Below, piece by piece: positions 12,627 through 24,008 of a stretch of 64,000 nt of DNA. Position numbers and translations under genes: made by a program. Source of the DNA: Artemisia argyi (lineage: Eukaryota > Streptophyta > Magnoliopsida > Asterales > Asteraceae); the NCBI GenBank assembly GCA_030686995.1, contig CM060707.1, positions 82,655,472 to 82,719,471 of the forward strand, read 5' to 3'. The stretch's first letter is position 1; each line of letters starts with the position of its first letter. The notes under the pieces are model-generated. The model was not told where the DNA came from. It ran no database searches and worked only from the letters and a program-made list of their open reading frames with translations.

Positions 12627-12767
12627 ACTAGCCTAATTTCAGAAAAATCAAGTCAAACACTTTAAACCCTAATCTTTAATTCATTAAAATATCCATAAAT
12701 CAATAATTAATCTAAATCTAATAATATTTCAAGATCATTCAACATTCAAAACTCACATAAACATCTA
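12360..12767. other. GGTTC-rich repeat plus 35-nt poly(A), probably hAT-element debris
   Basis: About 12360-12510 is rich in GGTTCGG/GGAACC words in both orientations, the kind of subterminal repeat array often seen in hAT elements. A run of 35 A (12589-12623) separates it from a transposase remnant. No intact element end could be defined. Confidence 0.4.
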
Positions 12768-13019
12768 TCATCAACCGTGGCATCCGAAGCGGCATTTAGT
12801 ATGGGTAGACGTGTACTAGACCCTTATAGAACTCGCTTGCCGACGCCGATTGTGGAAGCTTTGATTTGCACTCAAGATTAGGTGAGAAAGTCGAGAACGC
12901 AAATAAATTGGGATGATATTGAAGATCTTATTAAAGATGATGAGATTGCCAAGGATATGAAAGAACAATTAGAAAAACTAACCAGAAGAGACAAAGATAA
13001 ACAAACTGTGGAATTATAA
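12768..13019 (+). pseudogene. hAT-family transposase, C-terminal dimerisation remnant
   Basis: The frame reads SSTVASEAAFSMGRRVLDPY, then a block ending in VEALICTQD, the signature of the hAT dimerisation domain (family usually ASE.AFS..GR.LD.YR..L). An in-frame TAG follows CTQD where the family has Trp. A charged tail (KSRTQINWDDIEDLIKDDE) follows and ends at TAA. Only the last 84 codons remain and no upstream RNase-H-like catalytic region was found, so it is a dead 3' fragment. Confidence 0.85.
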
Positions 13020-13660
13020 ACGGTTAGTTAATTAGTTGGACAAAGTTTTAAGTTATTTTAATTTGTTTTCCGGATTATTATGCATTATTATTTTGTTAAA
13101 AATATGAACAAGTGAAACTATGGAATGATTAATTATTTGAGTTTATGCTTTAGTTGTTAATTGTTATTGGTTTAAACGTAAATGATTGTGAGTGCTTAAA
13201 AAATTCATTATTTTGCTGTTTTTATTGGCTTAATTCATTAGTGTATTAGATTGGTGTATTAGATTACGTGTTTTTTTTCTTCTTCTAACAATAACCGTAC
13301 CTTCTAAATATACCAAAAATCAACACACAAAGCACTATATCACCAAAAATCCGAATACCTTCTAATTATACCCGCCTCAAACGAATTGTGCCAAAATGAT
13401 TATAGCCCATGTAAAATTTTCAAATGCCAGCCCATTAAATCCCGTAGGCCCGATCGAAAAAGGAGTTATCAATAATTGTTCCCGTAATTTTGTACCCTAA
13501 TTTCACTCCAATATTGCGGGTACCATGTGATTGAAATTTTTGGCGACCAAATTTTGCTATTATAATGAAGAACACAAACCACTAAACTCATAACCAAACC
13601 CTTGGTGATTTATGTCAACTAATTTATTTATTATTTATTTATTTATTTTTCGAACCAGAT
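13020..13660. other. Intergenic, no gene seen
   Basis: AT-rich sequence, including TTTATT-type simple repeat just before the LTR at 13661. Nothing codes here. Confidence 0.5.
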
Positions 13661-14911
13661 TGTGGAAAACTAGAAGGGGGTTGAATAGTTTTACGTCCTT
13701 TTTAAATTTATTTCCAAAATATTTTGTAGCTTATAAAAACTTTCGATTCGATCTCAAGTGAGTTTAAGTAACAACCAATATAAGAAAGTCTAATCTAATA
13801 ATGAAAGTATTGAAATGGAATGAAGAAAAGATAGAGTTAGAAAGATCAAACCACAACACGCGAATTTATAGTGGTTCGGCTACAAGGACATCTTCCTTGC
13901 CCTACTCCACTCCCCGAGTACCACACTCGAGAGTTTTCTTCACTATGTCAACAAACTCCTTATGGTGGAGAAACCTTACACACCTTGGCTTACACGAGTT
14001 AACGACACTAAGCTAAATGTCGAGTTCTAATCGTAGCTAGAACCAATCTCACAACTTCTTAAAGACTTCACACCTTCACAACTTCTTCAAGACTTCACAC
14101 CTTCTTCACACCTTGTCAACTTCACACCTTCTTCTATGCACAACTAAATCACAACTACTACACTACTTTACAACACACCTAGTTTCTACAATCAACAAGT
14201 TCTCACAACACTTTTACAAATATCTAACACTACTACAATATGAAAATAGCTAATCACAACACTACTACAATTAAATGGATGTAGAGGAGTGTTCTTCTTC
14301 TTGCACTTGAGTGGATGAAGCTTTGGATCATTTGGAAACAAAGGCGTATGAATTATATGATCAAAGGATTTTTGATATAGAAATGGAGGTTGGATCAGAA
14401 AGTTTTTAGTGCAAAAAGGTGAGAAAAATATGTGGAATGATCCAGTATTTAAAGGGCCAGAAAATACTGTTCTGGAGCGTGCCGGTCCCCTTAATTAGTG
14501 GACGGTCCCCTTAATGATTAAGGGAGCCGCCTAGTATAATTAAGAGGGCCGCCCTACTGAACGTTGGAAAAGTTTTTCTGGATAAAATTTGCCCTTTTTG
14601 GTTGAAAATTTGAAATCATATCTTTGTAGTTTAATATAACAATACCAAAAATGATTTAAAAATATATATAAAATGTTAATATCATTTTATAAAATGTTAT
14701 TTCTTAAGACAAGGTTTTCTTTGATCATGTAATGCATAAGATGCTTAGTTTATGCATACCTTAAGTGATATTAGATGTAGAGGTAAATATTTGTTACTAA
14801 ATACTTATTTACATCTTAATCTTGACTTAATTTGATTTGAGTTTTGTGATTATCAAAACATGATTTATTGAGAAATATTAATAACGTTTTTAAACATTAT
14901 TTATATCAACA
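13661..14911 (-). mobile_element. 3' LTR of a minus-sense copia-type retrotransposon (element E)
   Basis: The 1251-bp block runs TGTGGAAAAC...TATATCAACA. On the minus strand it starts TGTTGATATAAATAATG directly after a purine run AAAAAGGGGGGAGAT (14912-14926), the polypurine tract that precedes a 3' LTR. It ends in CAACCCCCTTCTAGTTTTC...CA, the usual copia U5 wording. The flank beyond its end is not a primer-binding site, so this is the 3' rather than the 5' LTR. U3 contains a paired-hairpin module (14483-14555) next to a TATA-like TTTAAATA (about 14452-14459). A CTTCACACCTTCTT-type minisatellite lies at about 14055-14135. The matching 5' LTR was not found in the window. Confidence 0.8.
14483..14555. 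repeat. Paired GGTCCCCTTAAT / ATTAAGGGG hairpin module, LTR copy
   Basis: Two direct GGTCCCCTTAAT words are followed by two inverted ATTAAG(G/A)G(G/A)GCCGCC words, so the segment can form nested hairpins. It lies immediately upstream (element sense) of the LTR TATA-like box. A second copy is at 16216-16289. Confidence 0.8.
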
Positions 14912-14926
14912 ATCTCCCCCCTTTTT
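14912..14926 (-). promoter_or_regulatory. Polypurine tract of element E
   Basis: AAAAAGGGGGGAGAT on the minus strand directly abuts the LTR start TGTTG. It would prime plus-strand DNA synthesis and fixes the element's orientation. Confidence 0.85.
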
Positions 14927-15415
14927 GATGATTACAAAACTTAAACTCATTAACTCAAAAATTAGTTTTTAAACAATTATTTTAGTGAGTTTATATTTAC
15001 TTCTCCCCCTTTTTGTAGAATCAAAAAGGTTATGCCAACAATTTTCAAACGTGAAAATTTGACGGGAGGATATCTCCCCCTTGATGTGTACTCCCCCTCG
15101 TTTGGGGGCACCAAGAGAACGAGCTATGGAATGCTTTGCAAAACAAAAATATTAGAAGCACAAGTATATACATGCAAATATATATAAGGTGATAAGAATA
15201 TAATTAAGCATGTTAGAAAAGAAGCATTCATATTAAAGCAATGGTTGTGTCAAGACACAACAATACAAGTAACAATAATAAAGATTACAAGTAGGATAGC
15301 TATTACATAAACTAACAACTAGAAGAATATTTCATCATGCAAAGAGTACATGGACTTCATAGAGCTTGCAAGCAAAAGGGTGGTAAAGGCTTTATTTATT
15401 AAGCATATCATATGC

Positions 15416-16015
15416 TTAATTTGGAGAGCATGATGGTGATGGTGGAGGAATGGGTGAGAATTGTGGTGGAGGAACAATTGGAGAGGATGGTGGAGTTGGT
15501 GGTGGTGGTGGGTTAGTAAGCAAATGTTCAATATATGAAAACATATATCGAATTTCATCTCTAAGACCAAAGATAACGGTTCGGTTGTGGATGTAACAAA
15601 GACAAGTATCCCCATGGGATTCAAGTAACCTCCAAGGTACGGGATTGACAAAGAATGGTGGTGTAATTGGTGAAGATGAGAGATGAGCATAAAGTGGTGT
15701 TATTGGTGAAAGTGAGATGGTAAGATGGGTGGAGATAGGTTCTTGTGTAGGATGTGGTGATGATACTTGTGGTGACAAGTGTGAATTGATGTAGTCATTG
15801 ATTGATGAGGTTGAGGGTATGGAGGAAGAGGAAGTTCCATGAGTGGAAGGTGTTTTGGATGGTGCATTAGGTGCACTTGGAGATGAGCATTTAGGTGGAG
15901 GTGATGGGGTTTTGTTGTCTTCATTTGTTAAGTCAATGAAGAGTTGTTTTGGAGGGATGATGACAATCTTTTGTTTCTTAGAGGCCTTGAAGTTTGAGGT
16001 GCTTGGTGGAGTCAT
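15416..16015 (-). CDS. Accessory Pro/Ser-rich ORF of element E, function unknown
   Basis: A 199-residue frame in element sense, between the PPT and the interior. The N-terminal 30 residues are basic and Lys-rich (FKASKKQK), then a long Ser/Pro/Thr-rich spacer. A more globular-looking segment at about 125-165 contains VNPVPWRLLESHGDTCLCY and FGLRDEIRYMFSYIEHLL, followed by a poly-Pro tail. It is not gag, protease, integrase, RT or RNase H. A TATA box (CTATAAAT, 16065-16073) lies 50 nt upstream with a CA/TC-rich leader, suggesting its own promoter. It occupies the place where some plant copia elements carry an extra ORF 3' of pol. The alternative, a conserved-composition spacer with no product, cannot be excluded. 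The overlapping frame at 15319-15690 is a shadow. Confidence 0.5.
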   Translation of the reverse strand: MTPPSTSNFKASKKQKIVIIPPKQLFIDLTNEDNKTPSPPPKCSSPSAPNAPSKTPSTHGTSSSSIPSTSSINDYINSHLSPQVSSPHPTQEPISTHLTISLSPITPLYAHLSSSPITPPFFVNPVPWRLLESHGDTCLCYIHNRTVIFGLRDEIRYMFSYIEHLLTNPPPPPTPPSSPIVPPPQFSPIPPPSPSCSPN

Positions 16016-16064
16016 GATGATTTAGATGAGGAATGATGAGATGAAGAGTGGTGATTATGGAGGG

Positions 16065-16073
16065 AATTTATAG
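16065..16073 (-). promoter_or_regulatory. TATA box upstream of the element E accessory ORF
   Basis: CTATAAATT on the minus strand, 50 nt before the ATG at 16015, with the hairpin module at 16216-16289 a further 140 nt upstream. Confidence 0.5.
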
Positions 16074-16215
16074 TATGGAAATTGTTGATTTAGGTATGTA
16101 TTTGAAAAGGTTGAATGAGATTCTAAAATCAGTTGGGTTAAAATGGGAAATGGTAGCTGATACTAAAGAAAGAGTTCACAAGATGCAAAAGAAAACAGTA
16201 AACCCAGTTCCAGAT

Positions 16216-16289
16216 GGCTGGTCCCCTTAATTGTAGGCCGGCCCCCTTAATAATTAAGGGGACCGCCTAGGAAATTAAGGGGGCCGCCC
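16216..16289. repeat. Paired GGTCCCCTTAAT / ATTAAGGGG hairpin module, internal copy
   Basis: Same arrangement as 14483-14555: two direct and two inverted CCCCTTAAT words with GCCGCC, here enclosed by CCAGATGG (16210-16217) and its complement CCATCTGG (16288-16295). It lies upstream of the accessory ORF's TATA box. Confidence 0.8.
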
Positions 16290-16929
16290 ATCTGGTGTTT
16301 TCCCAGACGACCAGAAACCCAAAATTTGCAGAAATGGGTGATTTTTCAAGTGTGTGTTTCCAGCAAGCTCTATTAGAAGTATATACTCTAGGAATGATGA
16401 TATATAAATATATATATAAACAAATTATGCATGCAAACAAACATATTATATTTCACTTTTAAAAGAAACATAGCATAGCATTAAAATATCAGGATAATAG
16501 TTAAAGTCTAAGCATCATCCAAGAAATAAACAAGAGACAACATAAGTATTTCCGAATAACTCAGACAAATAACAAGTCATACAAATGTCTAATAATAATA
16601 AGTAGCATATAGATAATAGATACAGATAGAAGTCTTGTCCTTTTGTTAAGTAGCTTGTCACTTGTTTTATTGTCAGTTTTATATGATGAGTATCGTAAAC
16701 TCTTCTCTCTCATTAGATACTAAGTATAGGCGAGTAAACTCTTAATGATCACTTATTCATATCTTACTTTCTAGACACTAGATAAGTAAGCATGGAGGGG
16801 GTATGGCAGCCCAAGCAAAACACAGCTAGACACAAAGGTTATCAAAGCACATATACAAGTCACTAAAAAAACATCATATAAACTTATAATCGATGGGAAA
16901 GCAATTTTAAGAGGAGCAGTATGGTGGCC

Positions 16930-19900
16930 ACAAGCCCATCAATCCAGATGGATTATAGTTTACTAATACAATAAAACAAAACTACTTAATGAATTAAATA
17001 AATGCAGGACCTTCTTACTGCTCTAAAATCTTCTTTGGAGGTGTGTCTTGTGTTGTCTTTTCGTCTAAATTCGTCTCCTTAGGGTTTTGTTGCACATCAA
17101 ATTCGTCTAGGTCTTGGGGTATTTATAGTTTCTGTTAGAGGGTAGATGCGGTGCATTAACTAAGTAGATGCGTCGCATCTACTTAACTTTGTGTCACACC
17201 TCGCCAAGGCGGAAACGCGAGTGTAACTTTATGGATATCGTCACAACACCTGGTGTCTAAATAGAGAATTTCTACATGCACAAAAGTAGAGCAAAATACA
17301 AACAAAAAGTATCATAACAATACCCCAAAAGAAAATAACAAAATAGAACTCCAAATAAACCCCTTCCAATGCAACTAAGGTCTCGTCTAATCACATCCTT
17401 CTATCTTTTACTTAGAAAGCTCACCTGAAATGATGCTTAAAAATGTCAATATAATGTTGGTGAGATTCATAGGTTTAAGATACACAATATCACACAAGGC
17501 AACCAGTTCACTGTGATTATAAAATATAGCTGGACAAATAAATATAGTTATCATACAAACTACATGTAATCACAACCAACCAACACACATAAGGCAACCA
17601 TTTGGATGGAACGTGCCCACCGATCCAATTTCCATTTCCACCCTCAATTAGTTAGGACGGAACGTGTCCACCGATCCAATCTTATCATCAATTAGGTCGC
17701 ATGCGCAAGCAACGGGATAATCATTCCCCCAATTGAATCCCACATTTTTATCATACATCATTATCATCACACAACATTAACATCACATATAGCATTCACA
17801 TGATAACATTTGAAAGTCCAAGCATTTAAACCACACATAATCACACTAACTCAAAATATTTATCACAAGCATCATTCCCATCCCATGTTTAAAACAAAGT
17901 AAAAGTGGGACTATGAACTCACCTCAAACTTTGCAGCTTCCACAAATATAATCACAAATCTATATAACAAAAATAAGTTCACGTTACACATGGCCAAGCT
18001 CAAAGCTATAAACCATGTAATACACATATGATGGATGTCTAAGGTTCATATGACCCACCATGGATATTCTAGACCCCATACTAACCATCACCAAACATTA
18101 ATACTCACTAAATCCCTTGCACTTATAAACTCAGAAAACGCAGAATTTTAGGGTACATTCGCCCACATGAAATAATAACATTAAAAGCTCAACAACTCAC
18201 ACCAAAAATTTACCATAGTCTCTCATAAGCATACAAGCTAATCCCAGAAGGCCATGGTCTAAAAACACACACAAGTATCCTTTGAAAAATCAAACATAAA
18301 AACTATCCAGATTCGGATCTGATCGCACACCAAAAAGTTTTGAACAAACTAAAATACTTCCACAACTTTTTATCATAAATCCTTCGCGTGGTAGTCTAAG
18401 TACACATGAAACTCAACTCCTCCAGAAGGGCTAACCTAAATCTCACTTTTTCATCCACATCTCACTATCAAAGGTATGCCCTAATTTTTTTCGGGTTTAA
18501 TAGCTTTGACACCTTAACTTGGAAAAATCAAAAGACTAACTTTCGGACTTCGAAATCAATTGTGGCCAGAATTTTTGGAAATATCTTTCACTAAACTTCA
18601 ATTTAGACTAAAAATTCGTGATCTAACTCATCTCCATCTATTAAATATCTTCATATCTTTACAGCCTTACAAATCTGTCAAAACCGTAACTCAATAACTA
18701 GCATGTTTTATGATCTAATCTCTTCACCAATCTTTATAATATCATCCTATTGATCCCAATATGTTTTATATCAAAAATTTACAGAAGCTAATAAACCATA
18801 GATCCATCATAATTAGTATTACATGAATTGCATTAATTAAATAAGCGTAAGTATCAATTTATACCTTGAATCTTTGATTTTTGCTTCACTAGAAAAACCC
18901 TAACTTTTTTCCTGCTTTTCCTCCTCTCTTGGTTCGACTGGATATCCCAAAAACAAGGGTATGGGTCATTCTCTATGGTTATATGGGTGGGGTGTTGGGC
19001 TTGTTTGGGTTAGACTAGGATTATTTATTGCTAGGAATTGTATTTGGGCTCAAATTAAGTTTCCTTTTCCCCTTTATTCCCCCTTCTAGCCGATTTTACT
19101 ATATACATACACATATTTTTTTAATTAAATATTACACTTAAAAAATTTCATTTTTTTAATTTATAAAAGCCTATACCGAAACCTAACGTCTTACGAGATA
19201 ATTCTTCATTTTACAACAAACCGAAAAAATTATCATTTTCAAAACAAAGTTTCCAAAAATAAAATTTCACACTTTCTATAAATATAACCCACAAAAATAA
19301 CCTCCACGTAACTTACTAATGCCCAAATACTTGAACGAAGACTTGTTACGCAAAACAACAAGACACCAAAAACTCCACAACTCATTTTCACACCACAAAG
19401 GTGATCAAATTGAACTTATCACAAAATCAACATCACCCACTCACAAAGATAACACCACACCAAGGGATTTAATGCCAACACACGTACTTATCACTCATAT
19501 ACCACACATATATCACTTAGGACACGCCAAACAAACGTCAACCAAGTCAAGACTATCAGTTACACTGACCTGCTAAAACCACGGTTGTTACACTTCATGT
19601 GGGGTCCAAGATTAATATATTTTTGAATATTCGTACACTGCCTTTAGATACGGCGTATCTTGAATCTTTATGAGGAGCATGTCCTTCAGCGTCTTGGATT
19701 GTATCTGGTGAAGTCTTGATAGTGATATGGCGCATGTTGATAATGAGATGCGGCATATCTAGAGTAGAACAAGTTGGTTCTTCTTCGTTGACCAAAGTTT
19801 CATATGCGGCGCATGATAAAATCAGATGCGGCGCATGCTTCAAAGTCAGGCAATGGTCTTAATCTTTTCTATTCAGCAGACTTTTCCAATCTTGATCATT

Positions 19901-20069
19901 TATCTCCATATTTCGTCCAACATCGCCAAGTTTCACCAGTTGCTTGTTTTTACCTGAGAATTACTAAAGTAAACGATTAAGCACCAATTCTCATACAAAA
20001 TATATTAAAACAAGTCAATTAAATAGGACAAATGATGACAATATAATGTATTTATTTGATGTCATCACA
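16930..20069 (-). mobile_element. Minus-sense LTR (LTR F), split by another LTR; left edge unresolved
   Basis: Read on the minus strand it starts TGTGATGACATCAAATAAA (plus-strand end GATGTCATCACA at 20069), runs through a U3 rich in AGATGCGGCGCATCT-type palindromes (19646-19836 and 17152-17184), and reaches a TATA box CTATAAATACCCC (17118-17128). Leader-like DNA continues leftward. The block 17192-19592 is a later insertion that splits the palindrome array. No primer-binding site or internal genes were recognised to the left, so it may be a solo or truncated LTR. At 20070 it abuts the decayed copia pol, into which it presumably inserted. Confidence 0.5.
17192..19592. mobile_element. Solo-LTR-like block of probable Ty3/gypsy type
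   Basis: A 2.4 kb block begins TGTCACACCTCGCC and ends CACGGTTGTTACA, the TG...CA wording common to long plant gypsy LTRs. Flanking pentamers CTTTG and CTTCA match at 3 of 5, so the target duplication is only suggestive. It interrupts the palindrome-rich U3 of LTR F, which reads through on both sides. No gag or pol frame is inside. A GATGGAACGTGCCCACCGATCC word is partly repeated at about 17605 and 17655. Confidence 0.55.
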
Positions 20070-21815
20070 TACTGAACAAAGTTCCTATTAAAGCTGCACA
20101 AAAGACTGCATATGAATTATTGGAGGGCAAAATTCCATCTTTATCACATCTGACAATTTGGAGATGTGATGTGCATATCAAAGGACATGCATCTGAAAAA
20201 CTTGGATCTAAGATGGATAAGTGCATGTCTGTTGGGTATCCTGAAGATACAAAAAGATAATATTACTATTTACAAGTGGGTAACAAATTTTTTGTTGGTT
20301 GCAGTGGTACCTTTCTTGAGGAGGATTTCCTTCATAAGGAATGAAATAGTAAAACAGATCTGCTAAATCCTGTAGATGAGGAACAAACACAAGAGGCTAT
20401 AGAGGAAATGAGTCACCATCAAATTGTGGAAGCCCAACAAAGAGCTGTTGGAGCTGTTGATGACACACAAAGTCTTCACAGATCCCAAAGTTCTTGTTAT
20501 GAACCTGGTAGATACTATAGCTTTGTGATATACAATGTGGATCTTTCAGAACTTATTAATTATCATGAAGCAGTACCTAGAAACGAATTTGTGCAATAGT
20601 AGGACGCCATAGAGACTGAGATGCAATCCATGTATGATAACCAAGTTTGGGAGCCGGTTGAGATACCTCCTGCGGGTTAAGCCGTAGATTATAAATGGGT
20701 CTTCAAGAAGAAAATTGACATGGATGGAAATATACAAACTTATAAAGCAAGGCTGGTTGTGAAAGGTTTCACCCCAAAATCTGGGCATTGACTATGATGA
20801 ATTTTTCTCACCTGTAGCCATGCTGAAGTCCATAAGTATTCCGATGGCCATATTTGCATACTATTGCTGTGAGATATGGAAAATGGATGTCAAAACCGCT
20901 TCCTTAACGGGAGCTTGGCAGAGGGCGTGTATATGGCACAACTGAAAAGTTTGTAAATTCCAAGAATCCTAATAAGGTTTGCAAGTTGCTTAAATAAATG
21001 TGGTTTAAAGCAAGAATCTAGAAGCTAGAATCACTGCTTTGATGAGAAGATAAAATAATTTGGTTTTATCAAGAGTGATTTCGTGTCAAGTATTTATAGA
21101 AAGTTCAGTGGAAAGGATGTGACATACCTCGTTCTTTATGTCGATGACATTCTGATTATTAGAAGCAATACGAAGATGCTGACTGGAGTTAAGAGTTAGT
21201 TGAGTAAGTGTTTCCAAATAAAGGACCTTGGAAAAGCCGCCTATATCATAGGGATTAAGATAATCAAGGATATGACAAAGGAACTAACTGGATTGAGCCA
21301 AAGTACATATGTGGGCAAAGTGAATCGGTTAGGAATGAACTAATCTGACAAGGGGTATGCCTCAATGCCCAAGAGGGCATCTTTATCCAAAAAGCAGTGC
21401 TTGTATAAAAAGAAAGAAATTAGCTATATGAGTGGGTAGTCCTATGCCTCGGCAGTAGGGTCTATCATGTATGCTATGTTATGTACTCGTCCAGATATTA
21501 AATATTTTATAATCCTTACGAGCAGGTACCAAACGAACCCAAGATTAAGGAACTGAGGAGCAGTTAAGAACATTCTTAAGTACTTTCGGAGGACTAAGGA
21601 TGCGAAATAAACGTTTTGTGTTAGTCCTTATGATATAACTAAGGATGAGTATATGTTTCCAAATAAATAAGGGAAATATCAATTCACTAAGGATGCGAAA
21701 TATCAATTGACTAAGGATGCGAAATTAACTAAGGGAAATAACTAAGGATGAGTAAGTGTTTCCAAATAACTAAGGATGCGAAATTAACGTTTGATGGTAG
21801 TCCCTACAATATAAG
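20070..21815 (+). pseudogene. Copia #1 pol remnant, part 1 (integrase C-terminus and reverse transcriptase)
   Basis: One frame starting near 20070 reads the copia integrase tail (ILNKVPIKAAQKTAYELL, then a IPSLSHLTIW block), the linker and the RT N-terminal block (DYKWVFKKK, YKARLVVKGF), with internal stops near 20258, 20342, 20597 and 20678. After about 20785 the frame shifts repeatedly, but the YVDD-box equivalent (LYVDDI near 21136-21155) and a TRPDI-like word near 21487 can be followed. From about 21590 it becomes a patchwork of duplicated fragments. It is an old, dead element, continued at 27232-27600 and 33514-33670. Confidence 0.85.
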
Positions 21816-22560
21816 TAAGGGTGCATTTTGTTTACAGAATATTTTTGAAGGAATTGTAATCTTTGAAAATAATTGTAATTTGAATGAATTGTAATTCAAA
21901 GAGTTGGAATTGTAATTGATGAAATCTATCATTATGTTTGGTTGACTCGTAATGTAATTCAGAAAAACATTAATAATAATAAGACAAAAATACATCGTTG
22001 GTCCCTAAACTTTCCACAAAACATCACATGGCACCCTAACTTTTAAAAATCGTCGCCTGGCGTCCAAACCTTGTGTTTTTTAGGTCGATTGCGTCCCTTG
22101 ACCATTTTTGGCTCGGTCAACGCACGTTTTTTGTAATAATATGAGGGCCATTAAAGTCCAATCACGTTATAACCAGTAGTTAACCCAAGCTAAACTAGAC
22201 ATACAACTTCAGGGACCATCGGTGTAGTCACACATTAACTATGTAACTTTACCGTATCTTCTGTGTTACGCATATTAATGTTTTCGCGGGAATCAATAAA
22301 CCCACACCCAACCATTGACAGTTGAGTAAAACCCGATCATCTACCACACACATTGTCACATACAACCTCAACCCAACACAACCCTCAACAAAGTACCCAT
22401 ATTCTATCTTATCGAATCCCATCTAATCACACACTCACAAACAATCGGAACTTGCAAGCCTTGCAAAATCAAACAACACACATACGAGGTAACAATGTTT
22501 ACTGATTTTTGTTTAATTAAAACTTTATTTGTGATAATGTTAATCGTTAATGTAGAAGGT

Positions 22561-24008
22561 ATGTATGGGAATCAATTTATTTGCGCTTTGGACGATCCTG
22601 AAGAGGTTTTGGATGAGTTTGTAAGTTAACACCATATAAGAATAAACTGTTATATCTCTAAGAAAGTAATTGTAAGAAATTGACAATGCTTAAAACTTAA
22701 TATTGATATACATGAACTGCATCATGATTTCGTGTTAGGAGGATCCTATCATGGGAATCGGTATATTTACTTAGTTAACTATGAGGGGACTAGATGGAGA
22801 GTTAGTATAAGAAGAGTATCACAATTAGTGTGTGTTGTTGAAGGAGCAAGGTGGAATGATTTTGCGATGCACAACATCACCTGTTCGGATGTTGCTTACT
22901 TACATTTTATAGAAGAGGTGAGGATGTGTTTTATGTAGCTATCTACAATGAGTATGGGGAGGAGTTGCATAATTATGAACCAGTCCATGATCAGTGTTGG
23001 AGATGTATGGTTGATGTGACAGACACATCTTGTTTTAACCAGCCAATGCTAGAAGATTTTCTAGGATATCTGCATGGTCCAGTAGCTATAGAGTTGGTCA
23101 TGGTTACTAGTAACACCACTGATTACCAAGTAGAGTTGGAGGTTACACAAGATTGGTATGATCGATATGTCCACACGGCCCTGTGGGGATGTGGTTGGGA
23201 GAAACTGGCCCAAGACTTGAATATGTCACCTGGTAAAAAAAAAATGGTGTTTACTCAGGTTGTCCTGGGGAAGGAGTATAATGTCATGTTGTTTGACGAT
23301 GATGGAGGGGCCATCACAACAGTGGAGACATACAGCACCAACATAGCCATGAATGCCCTATGTCACCTACCAACTGAATATGGTATGTTTTAGTTTTTTT
23401 AACTTTAACTACACCAAGTATCTCACAGCAGTGTAACTTATTTGATTATATGTAATATTAAATTCAGATTTTGAAGCCCCTTGGATGAATTGGATGTGTA
23501 ATTGGGAACACCACACAGCCCATGACCAAGAAGAAAGGGCATTCTACAGAAAGCTGATTACAGCCTTCTGGAGAGACGGCCGACTCGTAAGTCAAGTGAC
23601 AGAGTTGCTTAATAAGATATATGAATGTCATTTGTATCATATATTGTGTTTCTGATATAAAGATTGATGGATCATAATGTGTATTAGAAGCATCCCATGA
23701 CAAACTAATGATAAGTTTTGTACATTTTTTATCAGTCCATTCCATCAAGAATTGTTAAGAAGTACAACTTGTATGGGTTCTCTAGAGCAGCTGTGAAGCA
23801 TAAAAGCATAGAGAAAGAGTTCGAGGTTCGTGAGAGGACACTTCAAGTTGGTCAAGGGAAGGTCAGGAGGAAAGTGGCTATTGTTTCATTATCTAGTTTC
23901 AGGCAATTGAGGGCAGAAGCACATTTTGGTCAAGGTTCAATGGTCCGCTTCTGTCTAAGTGATGAAACTAACAGGTCACAAAGAATTTTACATTTTGATG
24001 TGTGCTGA
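22561..24008 (+). pseudogene. B3-like DNA-binding protein gene inside the MULE, frameshifted
   Basis: Exon-like blocks: 22561-22620 (MYGNQFICALDDPEEVLDEF, then GTAAGT), 22739-23382, 23468-23586 and 23736-24008, with GT-AG borders. The second block runs GNRYIYLVNYEGTRW to YLHFIEE, then needs a 1-nt shift near 22915 to continue GEDVFYVAIYNEYGEE. Next comes GWEKLAQDLNMSPGKKKM followed by YNVMLFDDDGG, resembling the C-terminal half of plant B3 domains (gly-Trp..., FxVxLFD). The last exon (SIPSRIVKKYNLYGF...) also resembles a degenerate B3 repeat. B3 proteins are nuclear transcription factors. The assignment rests on pattern memory only. The frameshift and position inside MULE arms favour a captured, inactive copy. 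Confidence 0.6.

Noticed and set aside
13801..14016. 71-codon plus frame
   Set aside because: It is inside the LTR of element E and antisense to it; no motif.
15319..15690. His/Leu-rich minus frame overlapping the accessory ORF
   Set aside because: Composition (His/Leu repeats) is what a shifted reading of the Pro/Ser-rich ORF produces.
17187..19597. Target duplication for the 2.4 kb solo-LTR-like block
   Set aside because: CTTTG and CTTCA match at only three of five positions, so it is not claimed as a duplication.
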